Shown: positions 50,495-60,001 of the stretch, piece by piece
Position numbering within the stretch: the first letter of the stretch is position 1
How the letters are laid out: every line of letters starts with the position of its first letter
From: Mergibacter septicus
GTDB lineage: Bacteria; Pseudomonadota; Gammaproteobacteria; Enterobacterales; Pasteurellaceae
Reading direction: 5' to 3'
Length of the DNA stretch: 64,000 nt
Assembly (NCBI RefSeq): GCF_003265225.1
Contig: NZ_CP022013.1
Location: 653,001-717,000 of the forward strand
The notes under the pieces: generated by a model
What the model was told of the DNA's origin: nothing
The model's input: only the letters and a program-made list of their open reading frames with translations
Database searches by the model: none
Position numbers and translations under genes: made by a program

Positions 50495-51358
50495 ATGATG
50501 CGAATTTTGCTATTTCTTGTAACGAATATGGCGGTTTTATTCGTTTTCAATATCATTTTAAATTTACTTGGCATACAACCTCGTAGTGCAGAAGGATTAT
50601 TAATTTTTGCGTTACTTTTTGGTTTTGCAGGATCTTTTGTTTCACTGATTTTTTCAAAATCAATGGCACTTCGAAGTGTTGAGGGTGAAATTATTACAAC
50701 GCCTTCTAATCAAGAGGAAAAATGGCTATTAGATACTATTCAGCAACAAAGCCAAAAAGCAGGTATTCCAATGCCTGAAGTGGCTATTTATCCTTCTCAA
50801 GAAGTCAATGCCTTTGCTACAGGAGCAACCAAAAATAATTCATTAGTGGCTGTTAGTTCAGGATTGATGCAGCAAATGAGTAAAGATGAAGTTGAAGCCG
50901 TTTTAGCACACGAAATTAGCCATATAGCCAATGGTGATATGGTAACAATGACGTTATTACAGGGTGTATTAAATACCTTTGTTATTTGGTTATCCCGTTT
51001 AATTGCTACTGTTGCTTCTAGTACAAGAAATGATGACGAAGAAGAGAGCAGTAATAGTGGTATCTACTTTTTAGTTTCTCTGGTGTTAGAAATTGTATTT
51101 GGTTTCCTTGCAAGTCTAATTGCAATGTGGTTTTCTCGTTATCGTGAGTTTCGTGCTGATGCAGGATCTGCACAATTAGTCGGAAAAGAGAAAATGATCG
51201 CTGCATTACAACGTTTACAAAGTTTACACGAACCAGTTGAAAGTACAGGAACTTTAGCAGCGTTTGCGATTAATGGTAAAAGAAGTGGTAGCTTCACTGA
51301 GTTATTGATGAGCCACCCACCATTAGAAAAACGTATTCAAGCTTTGCGTGAATTATAA
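50495..51358 (+). CDS. htpX: Membrane zinc protease HtpX
   Basis: A 287-residue inner-membrane peptidase that clears misfolded membrane proteins. Zinc motif [13 protein letters not shown] (about 140), third ligand Glu in FRADAGSA. Four membrane segments: two N-terminal, two after the motif. ATG 50495 has AAGAGGT upstream. A terminator follows. Confidence 0.95.
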   Translation: MMRILLFLVTNMAVLFVFNIILNLLGIQPRSAEGLLIFALLFGFAGSFVSLIFSKSMALRSVEGEIITTPSNQEEKWLLDTIQQQSQKAGIPMPEVAIYPSQEVNAFATGATKNNSLVAVSSGLMQQMSKDEVEAVLAHEISHIANGDMVTMTLLQGVLNTFVIWLSRLIATVASSTRNDDEEESSNSGIYFLVSLVLEIVFGFLASLIAMWFSRYREFRADAGSAQLVGKEKMIAALQRLQSLHEPVESTGTLAAFAINGKRSGSFTELLMSHPPLEKRIQALREL

Positions 51359-51373
51359 TAGTTTTTATCTTTA

Positions 51374-51404
51374 AAATTCCGTCAGTGTTTGGCGGAATTT
51401 TTTT
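51374..51404 (+). terminator. Terminator after htpX
   Basis: AATTCCG pairs with CGGAATT, loop of 11 bases, followed by seven T. Confidence 0.85.
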
Positions 51405-51459
51405 AACTAAAATAAAAGTCATCATACATAAACAATCAAATGTAGGTGATAAATTCTGA

Positions 51460-51487
51460 TTGAATTAGGTAGAAATTTAGTTATAAT
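51460..51487 (+). promoter_or_regulatory. Promoter of the thiamine transport operon
   Basis: TTGAAT and TATAAT, 16 bp apart. The start would fall near 51494, at the first bases of the riboswitch. Confidence 0.65.
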
Positions 51488-51490
51488 GCC

Positions 51491-51602
51491 CTCCGTTCTC
51501 AACGGGGTGCTTTATTTTTAATTTAATGAATAAAAATAACGCTGAGATAATACCCGTCGAACCTGATCTGATTAGTCGCAGCGAAGGGATTTGAGAGCGT
51601 TT
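51491..51602 (+). ncRNA. TPP riboswitch (THI element)
   Basis: Conserved blocks are present in order: ACGGGGTGC, GCTGAGATAATACCC, GAACCTGATCTGATTAG, and GCGAAGGGA. An AT-rich extra stem TTATTTTTA...TAAAAATAA sits in the P3 position. No terminator follows, so control is likely at translation of thiB. Confidence 0.93.
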
Positions 51603-51665
51603 TCTGCTATTCAAACTCCTTTTCAGCCACAAATATCTTTTTTATGTGATGAATAAGGACTCACT

Positions 51666-52664
51666 ATGAACAACTTATCAAAGTTTCTTTTATCTACTTT
51701 TTGTGTTGGTCTTTTTAGTATTTCAACCGTTTTTGCGGATAAGCCTAGTTTAAACGTCTATACTTATAGTTCTTTTGGCGGTAAGTCTAAATTAAAAAAG
51801 GCTTTTGAAGAGAAGTGCGGATGTGAAGTTAAATTTGAAAAATTTGATGATGCAATTTTAGTCTTTAATAAATTACGTTTAGACGGCAACAAATCCAAAG
51901 CAGATGTTTTAATCGGCTTAGATGCAAACTTAATTGATGAAGCAAAAAAATCAGGATTATTTGCAGCGAATAATCTTAATTTGAACCATTTACAGTTACC
52001 AATTAAATGGACAGATCAAACCTTCCTACCTTATGATTTTGGGGAATTTGCTTTTATTTACAACCAAGATAAATTGAAAAATCCGCCAAAAAGTTTAGCT
52101 GAATTAATTAATCGTCAAGATTTAAAAGTTATTTATCAAGATCCACGTACAAGTTCAGTTGGGCGAGGGTTATTACTATGGATGAATAGTGCATTTCCAG
52201 CAAATCAAATTGCTGATGAATGGAAAAAACTTGCTAAACATACGGTTACTGTTACGAAAGGTTGGTCGGAAGCTTATGGGGCTTTTTTAAAAGGGGAGGC
52301 TGATTTAGTCTTAAGTTATAATACCTCTCCGCTATATCATCAGTTAAACGAGAATGAGTATAAATATGTAGCCACGAAATTTAATCAAGGGGGCATTTTA
52401 CAAATTGAAGTGGCTGCAAAATTAAAACATAGCCCACATCAAAAATTAGCTGATGAATTTTTAGCTTTTCTGGTTAGTCCAGAAGCTCAGAAAATTATTG
52501 CCTTAAATAATGTGATGTTACCAGTGGTCGATGTTAAAATTGATGCAGGATATGATCAGTTAAGACAACAACAATTAAAAGCAAATGTTGTTGATACAAC
52601 TAAGATTAATCAAGCAATGATTAAAAAATGGTTGACAACGTGGCAAAATGCTTTAGTGGATTAA
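51666..52664 (+). CDS. thiB: Thiamine/TPP-binding periplasmic protein
   Basis: A 332-residue solute-binding protein with signal peptide (cleavage likely after VFA, residue 24). The start of the mature part LNVYTYSSFGGKSKLKKAFE and WSEAYGAFLKGEADLVLSYN fit ThiB. It delivers thiamine to ThiPQ; a TPP riboswitch stands before it. Confidence 0.93.
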   Translation: MNNLSKFLLSTFCVGLFSISTVFADKPSLNVYTYSSFGGKSKLKKAFEEKCGCEVKFEKFDDAILVFNKLRLDGNKSKADVLIGLDANLIDEAKKSGLFAANNLNLNHLQLPIKWTDQTFLPYDFGEFAFIYNQDKLKNPPKSLAELINRQDLKVIYQDPRTSSVGRGLLLWMNSAFPANQIADEWKKLAKHTVTVTKGWSEAYGAFLKGEADLVLSYNTSPLYHQLNENEYKYVATKFNQGGILQIEVAAKLKHSPHQKLADEFLAFLVSPEAQKIIALNNVMLPVVDVKIDAGYDQLRQQQLKANVVDTTKINQAMIKKWLTTWQNALVD

Positions 52665-52674
52665 GTCATTGTTA

Positions 52675-54306
52675 ATGTTAAAAAAATTCTATAAGAGTGT
52701 GTTATATCGCTATTCTCAAATCAAAAGTTATTTCTGGGGAATAGCGGTATTTATTTTTTTACTATTTTTTTATGCTTCAAGTCTCATCGCTCTTTGGCAA
52801 CAAAACGGAACACAGTGGGGCGAGTTATGGCAGGATCCTTATTTATGGCACGTTATCCGTTTTAGTTTTTATCAAGCGAGTTTATCCGTTGTTTTATCGC
52901 TGATTTTAGCAATACCAGTTGCAAGAGCATTATTTTATCTTGAATTTTTTGCGAAACCTTTATTATTAAAACTGTTTACCTTAACTTATGTTTTGCCATC
53001 ATTAGTGGTGATTTTTGGGATTATTGGAGTTTATGGTAATAATGGCTGGTTATCTCATTTCTTTCACTGGTTTAATCTCACTTTACCCAGTGTTTATGGC
53101 TTGAATGGGATTTTGCTTACTCATCTCTTTTTTAATATGCCGCTGGCAAGTAAAGTCTTATTACAAAGTTTACAAAGTATCCCACCACAACAACATCAGC
53201 TTGCAGCACAATTAAACATTCGAGGTTGGGCATTTTTCCGCTTAATTGAATTGCCGTATATTCGTCAACAACTTCTCCCTTTGGCTAGTCTTATTTTTTT
53301 ACTTTGTTTTACAAGTTTTACAATAGTCTTAACTTTGGGTGGTGGTCCTAAATATACAACATTAGAAGTTGCGATTTATCAGGCAATTACCTTCGATTTT
53401 GATCTTAGCAAGGCAGCCTTTTTTGCCGTGTTACAATTTATTTTTTGCTTTGGCTTATTTACTGTAACGACCTTTTTTCACCAAGCACCTCCTAGTTCAC
53501 CACATAATAGTTGGTGGATAGCACCAATCTCTCGGTTAAATAAAGTGGTTTTAAGCCTTATCCTCATATCTGCTATGCTTTTTATCATTTTACCGTTATT
53601 AAATACATTATATTCAGCCTTGAAAGTATCTGATTTTTGGGCTGTTTGGTTCAATCCAGAATTATGGCAAGCGATTGGTTTTACTATAATACTGGCTCCA
53701 ACTGCAGGTATGATCAGTGTCTTTTTCTCTTTAGGATTATTATTAACCGCACGTCAGTTACGCTGGCAAAAATATCGTTGGCTGGCAGAGAATTTTCTTA
53801 ATATTGGTACGTTAATTTTAGCTATCCCAACCTTAGTATTAGCAATTGGTTTGTATTTAAATTTACAATATTTTGATGTAGATATTATTTTGTTATTTTT
53901 GATTGTGGCAATTTGTAATGCTTTAATGGCAATGCCATTTGTGATCAGATTGCTAGCCGTTCCATTAAATAACAATATGTTACATTATCAAAATTTATGC
54001 TTGTCATTAAATATTCGTGGGTGGAAACGTTGGTTATTAGTCGAAAAGGCAACCTTATTAGCACCTTTAAAATCTGCTTTTGCTTTCGCAACAGCATTAT
54101 CTTTAGGTGATTTTACAATCATGGCATTATTAGGCTCACAAGATTTTACTTCTCTGCCTCGTTTGTTATATCAACAATTAGGGCATTATAAAACGCAAGA
54201 TGCAGCAGTAACCGCACTGATTTTATTGCTGATGTGTTGTTTTATTTTTTTATTTATTGAACGTCAAACAATGGAACAGAGAAATGCAACCGATGATTTT
54301 AGTTAA
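52675..54306 (+). CDS. thiP: Thiamine ABC transporter permease
   Basis: A 543-residue permease with about 12 membrane segments and two copies of the binding-protein-dependent transport domain. The EAA-type loops read [18 protein letters not shown] and [21 protein letters not shown] 52675 is chosen; a TTG six bases earlier is possible. Confidence 0.92.
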   Translation: MLKKFYKSVLYRYSQIKSYFWGIAVFIFLLFFYASSLIALWQQNGTQWGELWQDPYLWHVIRFSFYQASLSVVLSLILAIPVARALFYLEFFAKPLLLKLFTLTYVLPSLVVIFGIIGVYGNNGWLSHFFHWFNLTLPSVYGLNGILLTHLFFNMPLASKVLLQSLQSIPPQQHQLAAQLNIRGWAFFRLIELPYIRQQLLPLASLIFLLCFTSFTIVLTLGGGPKYTTLEVAIYQAITFDFDLSKAAFFAVLQFIFCFGLFTVTTFFHQAPPSSPHNSWWIAPISRLNKVVLSLILISAMLFIILPLLNTLYSALKVSDFWAVWFNPELWQAIGFTIILAPTAGMISVFFSLGLLLTARQLRWQKYRWLAENFLNIGTLILAIPTLVLAIGLYLNLQYFDVDIILLFLIVAICNALMAMPFVIRLLAVPLNNNMLHYQNLCLSLNIRGWKRWLLVEKATLLAPLKSAFAFATALSLGDFTIMALLGSQDFTSLPRLLYQQLGHYKTQDAAVTALILLLMCCFIFLFIERQTMEQRNATDDFS

Positions 54307-54949
54307 ACAGCTTGTTTTCGATTATAAAACTATGTTGATGCAGTTTGATTTTTCTGTACCAGAAGGGCAGAAAGTTGCTATTGTTGGTGCAAGTGGGGCG
54401 GGTAAAAGTACTTTACTCAATTTGATCGCTGGTTTTGAAAAGGCGACATCAGGAGAAATTTGGTTAAACGGCCAAGAGAATACTGATACCCAACCATATC
54501 AACGCCCTGTTTCAATGCTATTTCAAGAAAATAATCTTTTTCCTCATTTAAATGTATTACAAAATATTCTTTTAGGGCTTAGACCAACATTAATTCCTAC
54601 TTCTCAAGAGCTAGTAGCAGTGGAGCAAGTAGCGGAAAAAGTTGGTTTAGGGCAATATCTCACTCGTCTTCCAACAGCATTATCTGGTGGACAAAAACAG
54701 CGAGTAGCGATTGCACGTTGTTTATTGCGAGATCAACCTATTTTATTGCTAGATGAACCTTTTTCGGCGTTAGACCTTGTGTTAAGACAAGAAATGCTTG
54801 AACTGCTCGATCAACTTTGTAGCGACAAAAATCTGACTTTATTGATGGTAACTCATCAATTAAAAGAAGTAGAGTCTAGGATTAATCGTGTTATTTCAAT
54901 TGAAACTGGTCGGATCAATGCAAATTATTTGGTTAATATGAATAGCTAA
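54284..54949 (+). CDS. thiQ: Thiamine ABC transporter ATP-binding protein
   Basis: A 221-residue ATPase. Walker [12 protein letters not shown], signature [14 protein letters not shown], Walker [16 protein letters not shown] 54284 has GGAACAGA before it and overlaps thiP by 23 bases. With ThiB and ThiP it completes the importer. Confidence 0.92.
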   Translation: MQPMILVKQLVFDYKTMLMQFDFSVPEGQKVAIVGASGAGKSTLLNLIAGFEKATSGEIWLNGQENTDTQPYQRPVSMLFQENNLFPHLNVLQNILLGLRPTLIPTSQELVAVEQVAEKVGLGQYLTRLPTALSGGQKQRVAIARCLLRDQPILLLDEPFSALDLVLRQEMLELLDQLCSDKNLTLLMVTHQLKEVESRINRVISIETGRINANYLVNMNS

Positions 54950-55193
54950 AGTAGAATAGTCAACTTACTTTTTTAAAACGGCTTGACGATGTTTCTTAAC
55001 CAAAGTGAATGATAGATTTTATCATCATTTAATTAAACCAAGGTTAATTATATTTATCGTATGTGCTTAAGCTATTTTTAGCTTTGCTAATGCTAGGCTA
55101 AATTGAGTAGTTGAGTGATTTTATTACAAGATAATGTTTTATTTAAGTATTTGATTTTATTTATAATCAAATTATTTTTATCAAGGATTTACT

Positions 55194-56207
55194 ATGACAA
55201 TAACACCAATTCAACTGAGTTCTATTACCCCACATCCATCAGTGGAGTATTGGTCTGTTTGTAAGGTTGAAGCGCTCTTTGAAACTCCTTTTTTAGAGTT
55301 AGTATATCGTGCAGCCCAAGTGCATCGAGAAAATTTTAATCCTCAGGCTATCCAACTATCAACTTTAATGTCTATTAAAACAGGGGGTTGTCCTGAAGAT
55401 TGTGGTTATTGTCCTCAATCAGCTCGTTACCAAACAGGAGTACAAAATCAAAAAATCTTGGATATTGAGGAGATTGTTGAAAAAGCGAAAATTGCGAAAG
55501 CTCGTGGAGCAGGACGGTTTTGTATGGGGGCAGCTTGGCGTGGTCCAAAACCGAAAGATATTGAAAAAGTAACAGCTATTATTAAAGCCGTAAAAGAATT
55601 AGGGTTAGAAACTTGCGGAACTTTTGGTTTACTTCAAGATGGTATGGCTGAGGAGTTAAAAGAGGCTGGATTAGATTATTATAATCATAATTTGGATACT
55701 TCCCCAGAATACTACCACGAAGTTATAGGTACTCGCCGTTTTGATGATCGTATTAATACCTTAGGTAAAGTAAGACAAGCTGGCTTAAAAGTCTGTTGTG
55801 GTGGTATTGTTGGTATGAATGAAACCCGTAAAGAACGGGCAGGTTTAATTGCAAGTTTAGCAAATTTAGATCCGCAGCCAGAATCTGTTCCTATCAACCA
55901 ATTAGTGAAAGTAGAAGGGACACCACTTATGGAAGCAGAAGATCTTGATTGGACAGAGTTTGTAAGAACAATCGCTGTTGCAAGGATTACAATGCCTAAA
56001 AGCTATGTTCGTCTATCTGCAGGGCGACATGGCATGCCAGAAGCGATGCAAGCAATGTGTTTTCTTGCTGGTGCAAATTCTATCTTTTATGGCGATAAAT
56101 TATTGGTGACAGGTAATCCAGAAGAAGATACCGATCAATTATTAATGGCTAAATTAGATTTAGAACCTGAAACCGAACATAATCGTAAATTAGAAGTAGA
56201 TAATTAA
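55194..56207 (+). CDS. bioB: Biotin synthase
   Basis: A 337-residue radical SAM enzyme that inserts sulphur into dethiobiotin. SAM cluster Cys triad CPEDCGYC (about 66-73), second-cluster residues in [11 protein letters not shown] and LETCGTFG, and [12 protein letters not shown] are intact. It stands alone; no other bio genes or BirA-type operator were seen here. Confidence 0.96.
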   Translation: MTITPIQLSSITPHPSVEYWSVCKVEALFETPFLELVYRAAQVHRENFNPQAIQLSTLMSIKTGGCPEDCGYCPQSARYQTGVQNQKILDIEEIVEKAKIAKARGAGRFCMGAAWRGPKPKDIEKVTAIIKAVKELGLETCGTFGLLQDGMAEELKEAGLDYYNHNLDTSPEYYHEVIGTRRFDDRINTLGKVRQAGLKVCCGGIVGMNETRKERAGLIASLANLDPQPESVPINQLVKVEGTPLMEAEDLDWTEFVRTIAVARITMPKSYVRLSAGRHGMPEAMQAMCFLAGANSIFYGDKLLVTGNPEEDTDQLLMAKLDLEPETEHNRKLEVDN

Positions 56208-56510
56208 AATTATTTTATTGTGATTCTTTTTTATGTAAAAAAGAATCAAAGAGTGGCGTGATGTTCTTCGCTTAATAACATGAATCCACTTTATATAGTT
56301 GAAAGGGGGGCGTTTTATTGCGATAATAACGCCCTTAATCCCGAGATAAAAGGGGAGTTTAGTTAGGGGATCTTTTCTTACTGTAAATTGAGTGGAAGGA
56401 ATAATTATTCTACTTAATTCATTTTATATGCAGTAATTTTACCGTTGATTAGAGGTATTTTTTGTAAAAGATCAATTACGTATTTTTATTAATATTAGTG
56501 TAAAAGCATA
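56208..56510. other. Intergenic region bioB-aroK with two hairpins
   Basis: GATTCTTTTTT-ATGT-AAAAAAGAATC (56222-56247) is a terminator-like stem after bioB. GGGCGTT...AACGCCC (about 56306-56334) is a second stem. No ORF with a ribosome binding site was found; the rest is AT-rich and must hold the aroK promoter. Confidence 0.5.
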
Positions 56511-57038
56511 ATGACAGAAAAAAGAAATATTTTTTTGATAGGACCGATGGGGGCAGGCAAGAGTACTATCGGACGGCAGTTAGCTCAATTACTCAATATG
56601 GACTTTGTCGATTCTGATCAGGAAATAGAGCAACGTGCTGGAGCAGACATTGGTTGGATTTTTGATGTTGAAGGTGAAGATGGCTTCCGTAAACGTGAAG
56701 AGCGGATTATTAATGAATTAAGTCAACGCCAAGGTTTAGTTCTTTCTACTGGTGGTGGTTCGATTTTATCTAAAGAAACAAGAAATCATCTTTCAGCACG
56801 TGGAATCGTTATCTATCTTGAAACAACAGTAGAAAAACAATATCAACGGACTCAGAGAGATAAAAAACGTCCTTTATTGCAAGGTGTTGAAGATCCACGC
56901 CAAGTATTAGAAGATTTAGCAAAAGTACGTAATCCTCTATATGAAGAAATTGCTGATATTACATTACAAACAGATGATCAAAGTGCAAAATTAACAGCAA
57001 GTCGTATTATTGAATTATTGCAAAATGATCAAAATTAA
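56511..57038 (+). CDS. aroK: Shikimate kinase I
   Basis: A 175-residue kinase. Walker [16 protein letters not shown]; shikimate-binding FRKREE and STGGGSIL; lid region [11 protein letters not shown]. Followed by aroB after 21 bases, the usual gammaproteobacterial order aroK-aroB-dam. Confidence 0.96.
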   Translation: MTEKRNIFLIGPMGAGKSTIGRQLAQLLNMDFVDSDQEIEQRAGADIGWIFDVEGEDGFRKREERIINELSQRQGLVLSTGGGSILSKETRNHLSARGIVIYLETTVEKQYQRTQRDKKRPLLQGVEDPRQVLEDLAKVRNPLYEEIADITLQTDDQSAKLTASRIIELLQNDQN

Positions 57039-57059
57039 ATAATTTATAGGGGATAGTGT

Positions 57060-58151
57060 ATGGTTTGTGTCAATGTAGCCTTGCAAGAACGAGAATATCC
57101 AATTTATATTGGACGTGGTCTGTTATCACAAACTGATTATTTTCGTGGATTAAAGCAAGGCGATAAAGTAATGATTGTTTCTAATCCAACTATTGCTGAG
57201 TACTACTTACCAACACTAACCCAAACCCTCCAAAAATGTGGCTGCCAAGTTGATAATGTTCTTTTACCTGATGGTGAAAAATATAAAACATTGGACTCTT
57301 TGAATTTAATATTTACTGCTTTACTTGAAAATAAACATGGGCGTGATACCACGATTATTGCATTGGGTGGTGGTGTAATTGGAGATATTGCAGGTTATGC
57401 TGCAGCTTCTTATCAAAGAGGTGTACGCTTTATTCAAATTCCAACCAGTTTACTTGCTCAAGTAGATTCTTCGGTAGGTGGTAAGACAGCAGTCAATCAT
57501 TCTTTAGGGAAAAATATGATTGGAGCTTTTTATCAGCCTGAAATGGTAATTATTGACACAGACACTTTAACGAGTTTACCAGATAGAGAGATTAGTGCTG
57601 GTTTGGCTGAAGTCATTAAATACGGTGCGATCTTTGATGCTGAATTTTTTGCTTGGTTAGAACAACATATTGAACAAGTTATTGCGTTAGAGCAAGATGC
57701 TTTACAATATTGTATTCAACGTTGTTGTCAGTTAAAGGCTGAGGTTGTTGCCCGAGATGAAAAAGAAAAAGGTGATCGTGCATTATTAAATTTAGGTCAT
57801 ACATTCGGGCATGCGATAGAAGCCCATCTTGGTTATGGTAATTGGCTACATGGTGAAGCTGTTGCCGTAGGGATGTTAATAGCTGCAGAACAATCCTGTT
57901 TATTAGGCGATCTTAATCAGCACGATTTACAACGCTTACAACAGTTGTTAGAAAAAGCAAAATTACCTATTTATTCTCCAGAAGGAATGACAGCAGAACA
58001 GTATTTACCTTATATGATGCGAGACAAGAAAGTATTATCAGGTAAATTACGTTTGGTCTTACTCAAAGATCTTGGGCAAGCCTATGTTTCCTCAGATAAT
58101 GCTCAAGCACTAGTAATTAAAGCAATTAGTAAGCGTATTCATTTAAATTAA
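57060..58151 (+). CDS. aroB: 3-Dehydroquinate synthase
   Basis: A 363-residue NAD- and zinc-dependent enzyme. NAD loop [16 protein letters not shown] (about 100), [20 protein letters not shown], zinc ligands Glu in GLAEVIKYG and His in [14 protein letters not shown] and [10 protein letters not shown]. Complete. Confidence 0.96.
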   Translation: MVCVNVALQEREYPIYIGRGLLSQTDYFRGLKQGDKVMIVSNPTIAEYYLPTLTQTLQKCGCQVDNVLLPDGEKYKTLDSLNLIFTALLENKHGRDTTIIALGGGVIGDIAGYAAASYQRGVRFIQIPTSLLAQVDSSVGGKTAVNHSLGKNMIGAFYQPEMVIIDTDTLTSLPDREISAGLAEVIKYGAIFDAEFFAWLEQHIEQVIALEQDALQYCIQRCCQLKAEVVARDEKEKGDRALLNLGHTFGHAIEAHLGYGNWLHGEAVAVGMLIAAEQSCLLGDLNQHDLQRLQQLLEKAKLPIYSPEGMTAEQYLPYMMRDKKVLSGKLRLVLLKDLGQAYVSSDNAQALVIKAISKRIHLN

Positions 58152-58164
58152 TTACGTAAAAATT

Positions 58165-59028
58165 ATGTCGCCCAGATCTGTTTCAAAAAAGAGTATTAAA
58201 AAACATCGTTCTTTTCTTAAATGGGCGGGAGGAAAATTTCGTTTAATTGATGAAATCACTCGGCTACTACCGAAAAAAAAGAAAGGTTGTTTGATTGAAC
58301 CCTTCGTTGGTGCGGGTTCAGTTTTTTTGAATACTGATTTTGAACATTATATTTTAGCGGATATTAATCCTGATTTAATTAATTTATTCAATATTATTAA
58401 ACTACATAGTGAAGATTATATTGAAGAAAGCAAAAAATTATTTCAACATCCACAAGCGAATAGCCGACAATATTATTACGATCTCCGCACAGAATTTAAT
58501 AATACGGATAATCTTTTTAGAAAAGCGATAATTTTTCTTTATTTAAATCGATTTGGTTTTAATGGTTTATGCCGTTATAACAGTAATAATCAATTTAATG
58601 TTCCGTTTGGATCTTATCAACGTCATTATTTTCCCGAAAAAGAATTATATTTTTTTGCAGAAAAAGCGCAAAAAGCAGAATTTATATGTGCTTCCTTTGA
58701 AAAGACATTGGAACTAGCCGATGAACACACCGTTGTTTATTGTGATCCTCCCTATGCTCCTTTAATCCAAGATACAAATTTTACCAGTTATGCGGGTAAT
58801 GAATTTGGTTTAGAGCAACAACAACATTTAGCCGAATTAGCACGCAAAATAGCTATTCAAAATGCGAGTACGGTTTTAATTTCAAACCATGATACTCCTT
58901 TTACCCGTTCACTTTATGTTGGTGCTAAATTGCGTAAAATTAAAGTACAACGTTCTATTAGTCATAATGCAAAACAACGTGTTAAAGTAAATGAATTAAT
59001 CGCTGTTTTTAATCAGAATAAACGTTAA
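58165..59028 (+). CDS. dam: DNA adenine methylase (GATC)
   Basis: A 287-residue alpha-class methylase. SAM motif FLKWAGGKFRLI (about 18), catalytic VVYCDPPYAPL (about 191) and the target-recognition region RYNSNNQFNVPFGSY. Follows aroB by 13 bases. It directs mismatch repair and replication timing. This host copy is intact, unlike the phage methylase. Confidence 0.94.
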   Translation: MSPRSVSKKSIKKHRSFLKWAGGKFRLIDEITRLLPKKKKGCLIEPFVGAGSVFLNTDFEHYILADINPDLINLFNIIKLHSEDYIEESKKLFQHPQANSRQYYYDLRTEFNNTDNLFRKAIIFLYLNRFGFNGLCRYNSNNQFNVPFGSYQRHYFPEKELYFFAEKAQKAEFICASFEKTLELADEHTVVYCDPPYAPLIQDTNFTSYAGNEFGLEQQQHLAELARKIAIQNASTVLISNHDTPFTRSLYVGAKLRKIKVQRSISHNAKQRVKVNELIAVFNQNKR

Positions 59029-59119
59029 ATAAAACTTTTAAATAAATAATAGAAGTTATGAAATTCTTAATTAGAGAATTCAGAATATAATTTGAATAAC
59101 TTAAACTAGATCGATCGTT

Positions 59120-59431
59120 TTATGATCGAAAATTAGGATTAATTTTTATTTCTAATTTTTTTATATTAGGGGCAAGTTTCTGGAGAGCAAGAAGTAAGGT
59201 GTTTTGTTGAAATAACAGTGCTTGACGAATAACGGCATTACTTGTTTCTAAACTGGCAACATCATCTCGAATATTTGCAAGATGAACCTGATATTTATAT
59301 TCAGGTGGGATTATTTGCGATAGTTTTTGGTTTATTTCAACAATTTTTAATCCTTTCTCAAAGATATTTGCTAATGAAGAGTTATTCATAATATCTCGGA
59401 TATTTTTGATTTTCTGTGTTTTTTTAAGCAT
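59120..59431 (-). CDS. DciA-like protein (DUF721)
   Basis: A 103-residue protein with the DUF721/DciA pattern (KVHLANIRDD-type and SNAVIRQALLFQQNTLLLAL). DciA proteins load the replicative helicase in bacteria without DnaC, which fits Pasteurellaceae. Divergent from secM, as in Haemophilus. Confidence 0.75.
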   Translation of the reverse strand: MLKKTQKIKNIRDIMNNSSLANIFEKGLKIVEINQKLSQIIPPEYKYQVHLANIRDDVASLETSNAVIRQALLFQQNTLLLALQKLAPNIKKLEIKINPNFRS

Positions 59432-59593
59432 TTTATACTCTTTCTTTTTAAATTGAGAATAAATTTATCTTGCTAAGTATTAAATTTGCTAATCTAAAGC
59501 AATACCTTTGTTATTAACAATGACATTGTAGCGGATTTCTTTTATAATGCAGCAATTCTTTTTAGTATAAAGTTAGTTGTTTAGGATTCATTA

Positions 59594-59926
59594 ATGCAAC
59601 AAGTAGGATTGGGAAAACAGCAATTTTGGTCTCAACTTTTGTTGGGAATGCTCGCTATCTTTGTTTTTCCTCTGCATACCGAACATAAATTAACCGAAAC
59701 AACGGAAGTAAATTATACTTTTACGTATGAAAAACGATCTCATCGTTATAACTTACTTGCTGAAAATCTGATTATTTCAACCCAAAGATTGATCAAACAG
59801 CAAAATGCTAAATATCGTACGAGTAATTTATCATCATTAAATACCCAATATTTTCAAATTCCAATCAAAATTTATACTAAATTCATTAAACGACAATATA
59901 GTATTCGAGCAGGGCCATTTTTTTAA
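59594..59926 (+). CDS. secM: SecM-like secretion monitor with arrest peptide
   Basis: A 110-residue protein directly before secA. N-terminal signal-like segment (LLLGMLAIFVFPL, about 15-27). It ends SIRAGPFF. The E. coli arrest sequence is F-x4-WI-x4-GIRAGP; here IRAGP is kept at 104-108, WI is FI (97-98), and the Gly before Ile is Ser. From E. coli: stalling at Pro opens the secA ribosome binding site when secretion is slow. Confidence 0.82.
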   Translation: MQQVGLGKQQFWSQLLLGMLAIFVFPLHTEHKLTETTEVNYTFTYEKRSHRYNLLAENLIISTQRLIKQQNAKYRTSNLSSLNTQYFQIPIKIYTKFIKRQYSIRAGPFF

Positions 59927-60001
59927 CTTGTGTAATTATATGTTTATGAAGAAATTATCTTTATATTATTAATATTATTAACTTAACTGTAAGAAAAAAT
60001 T

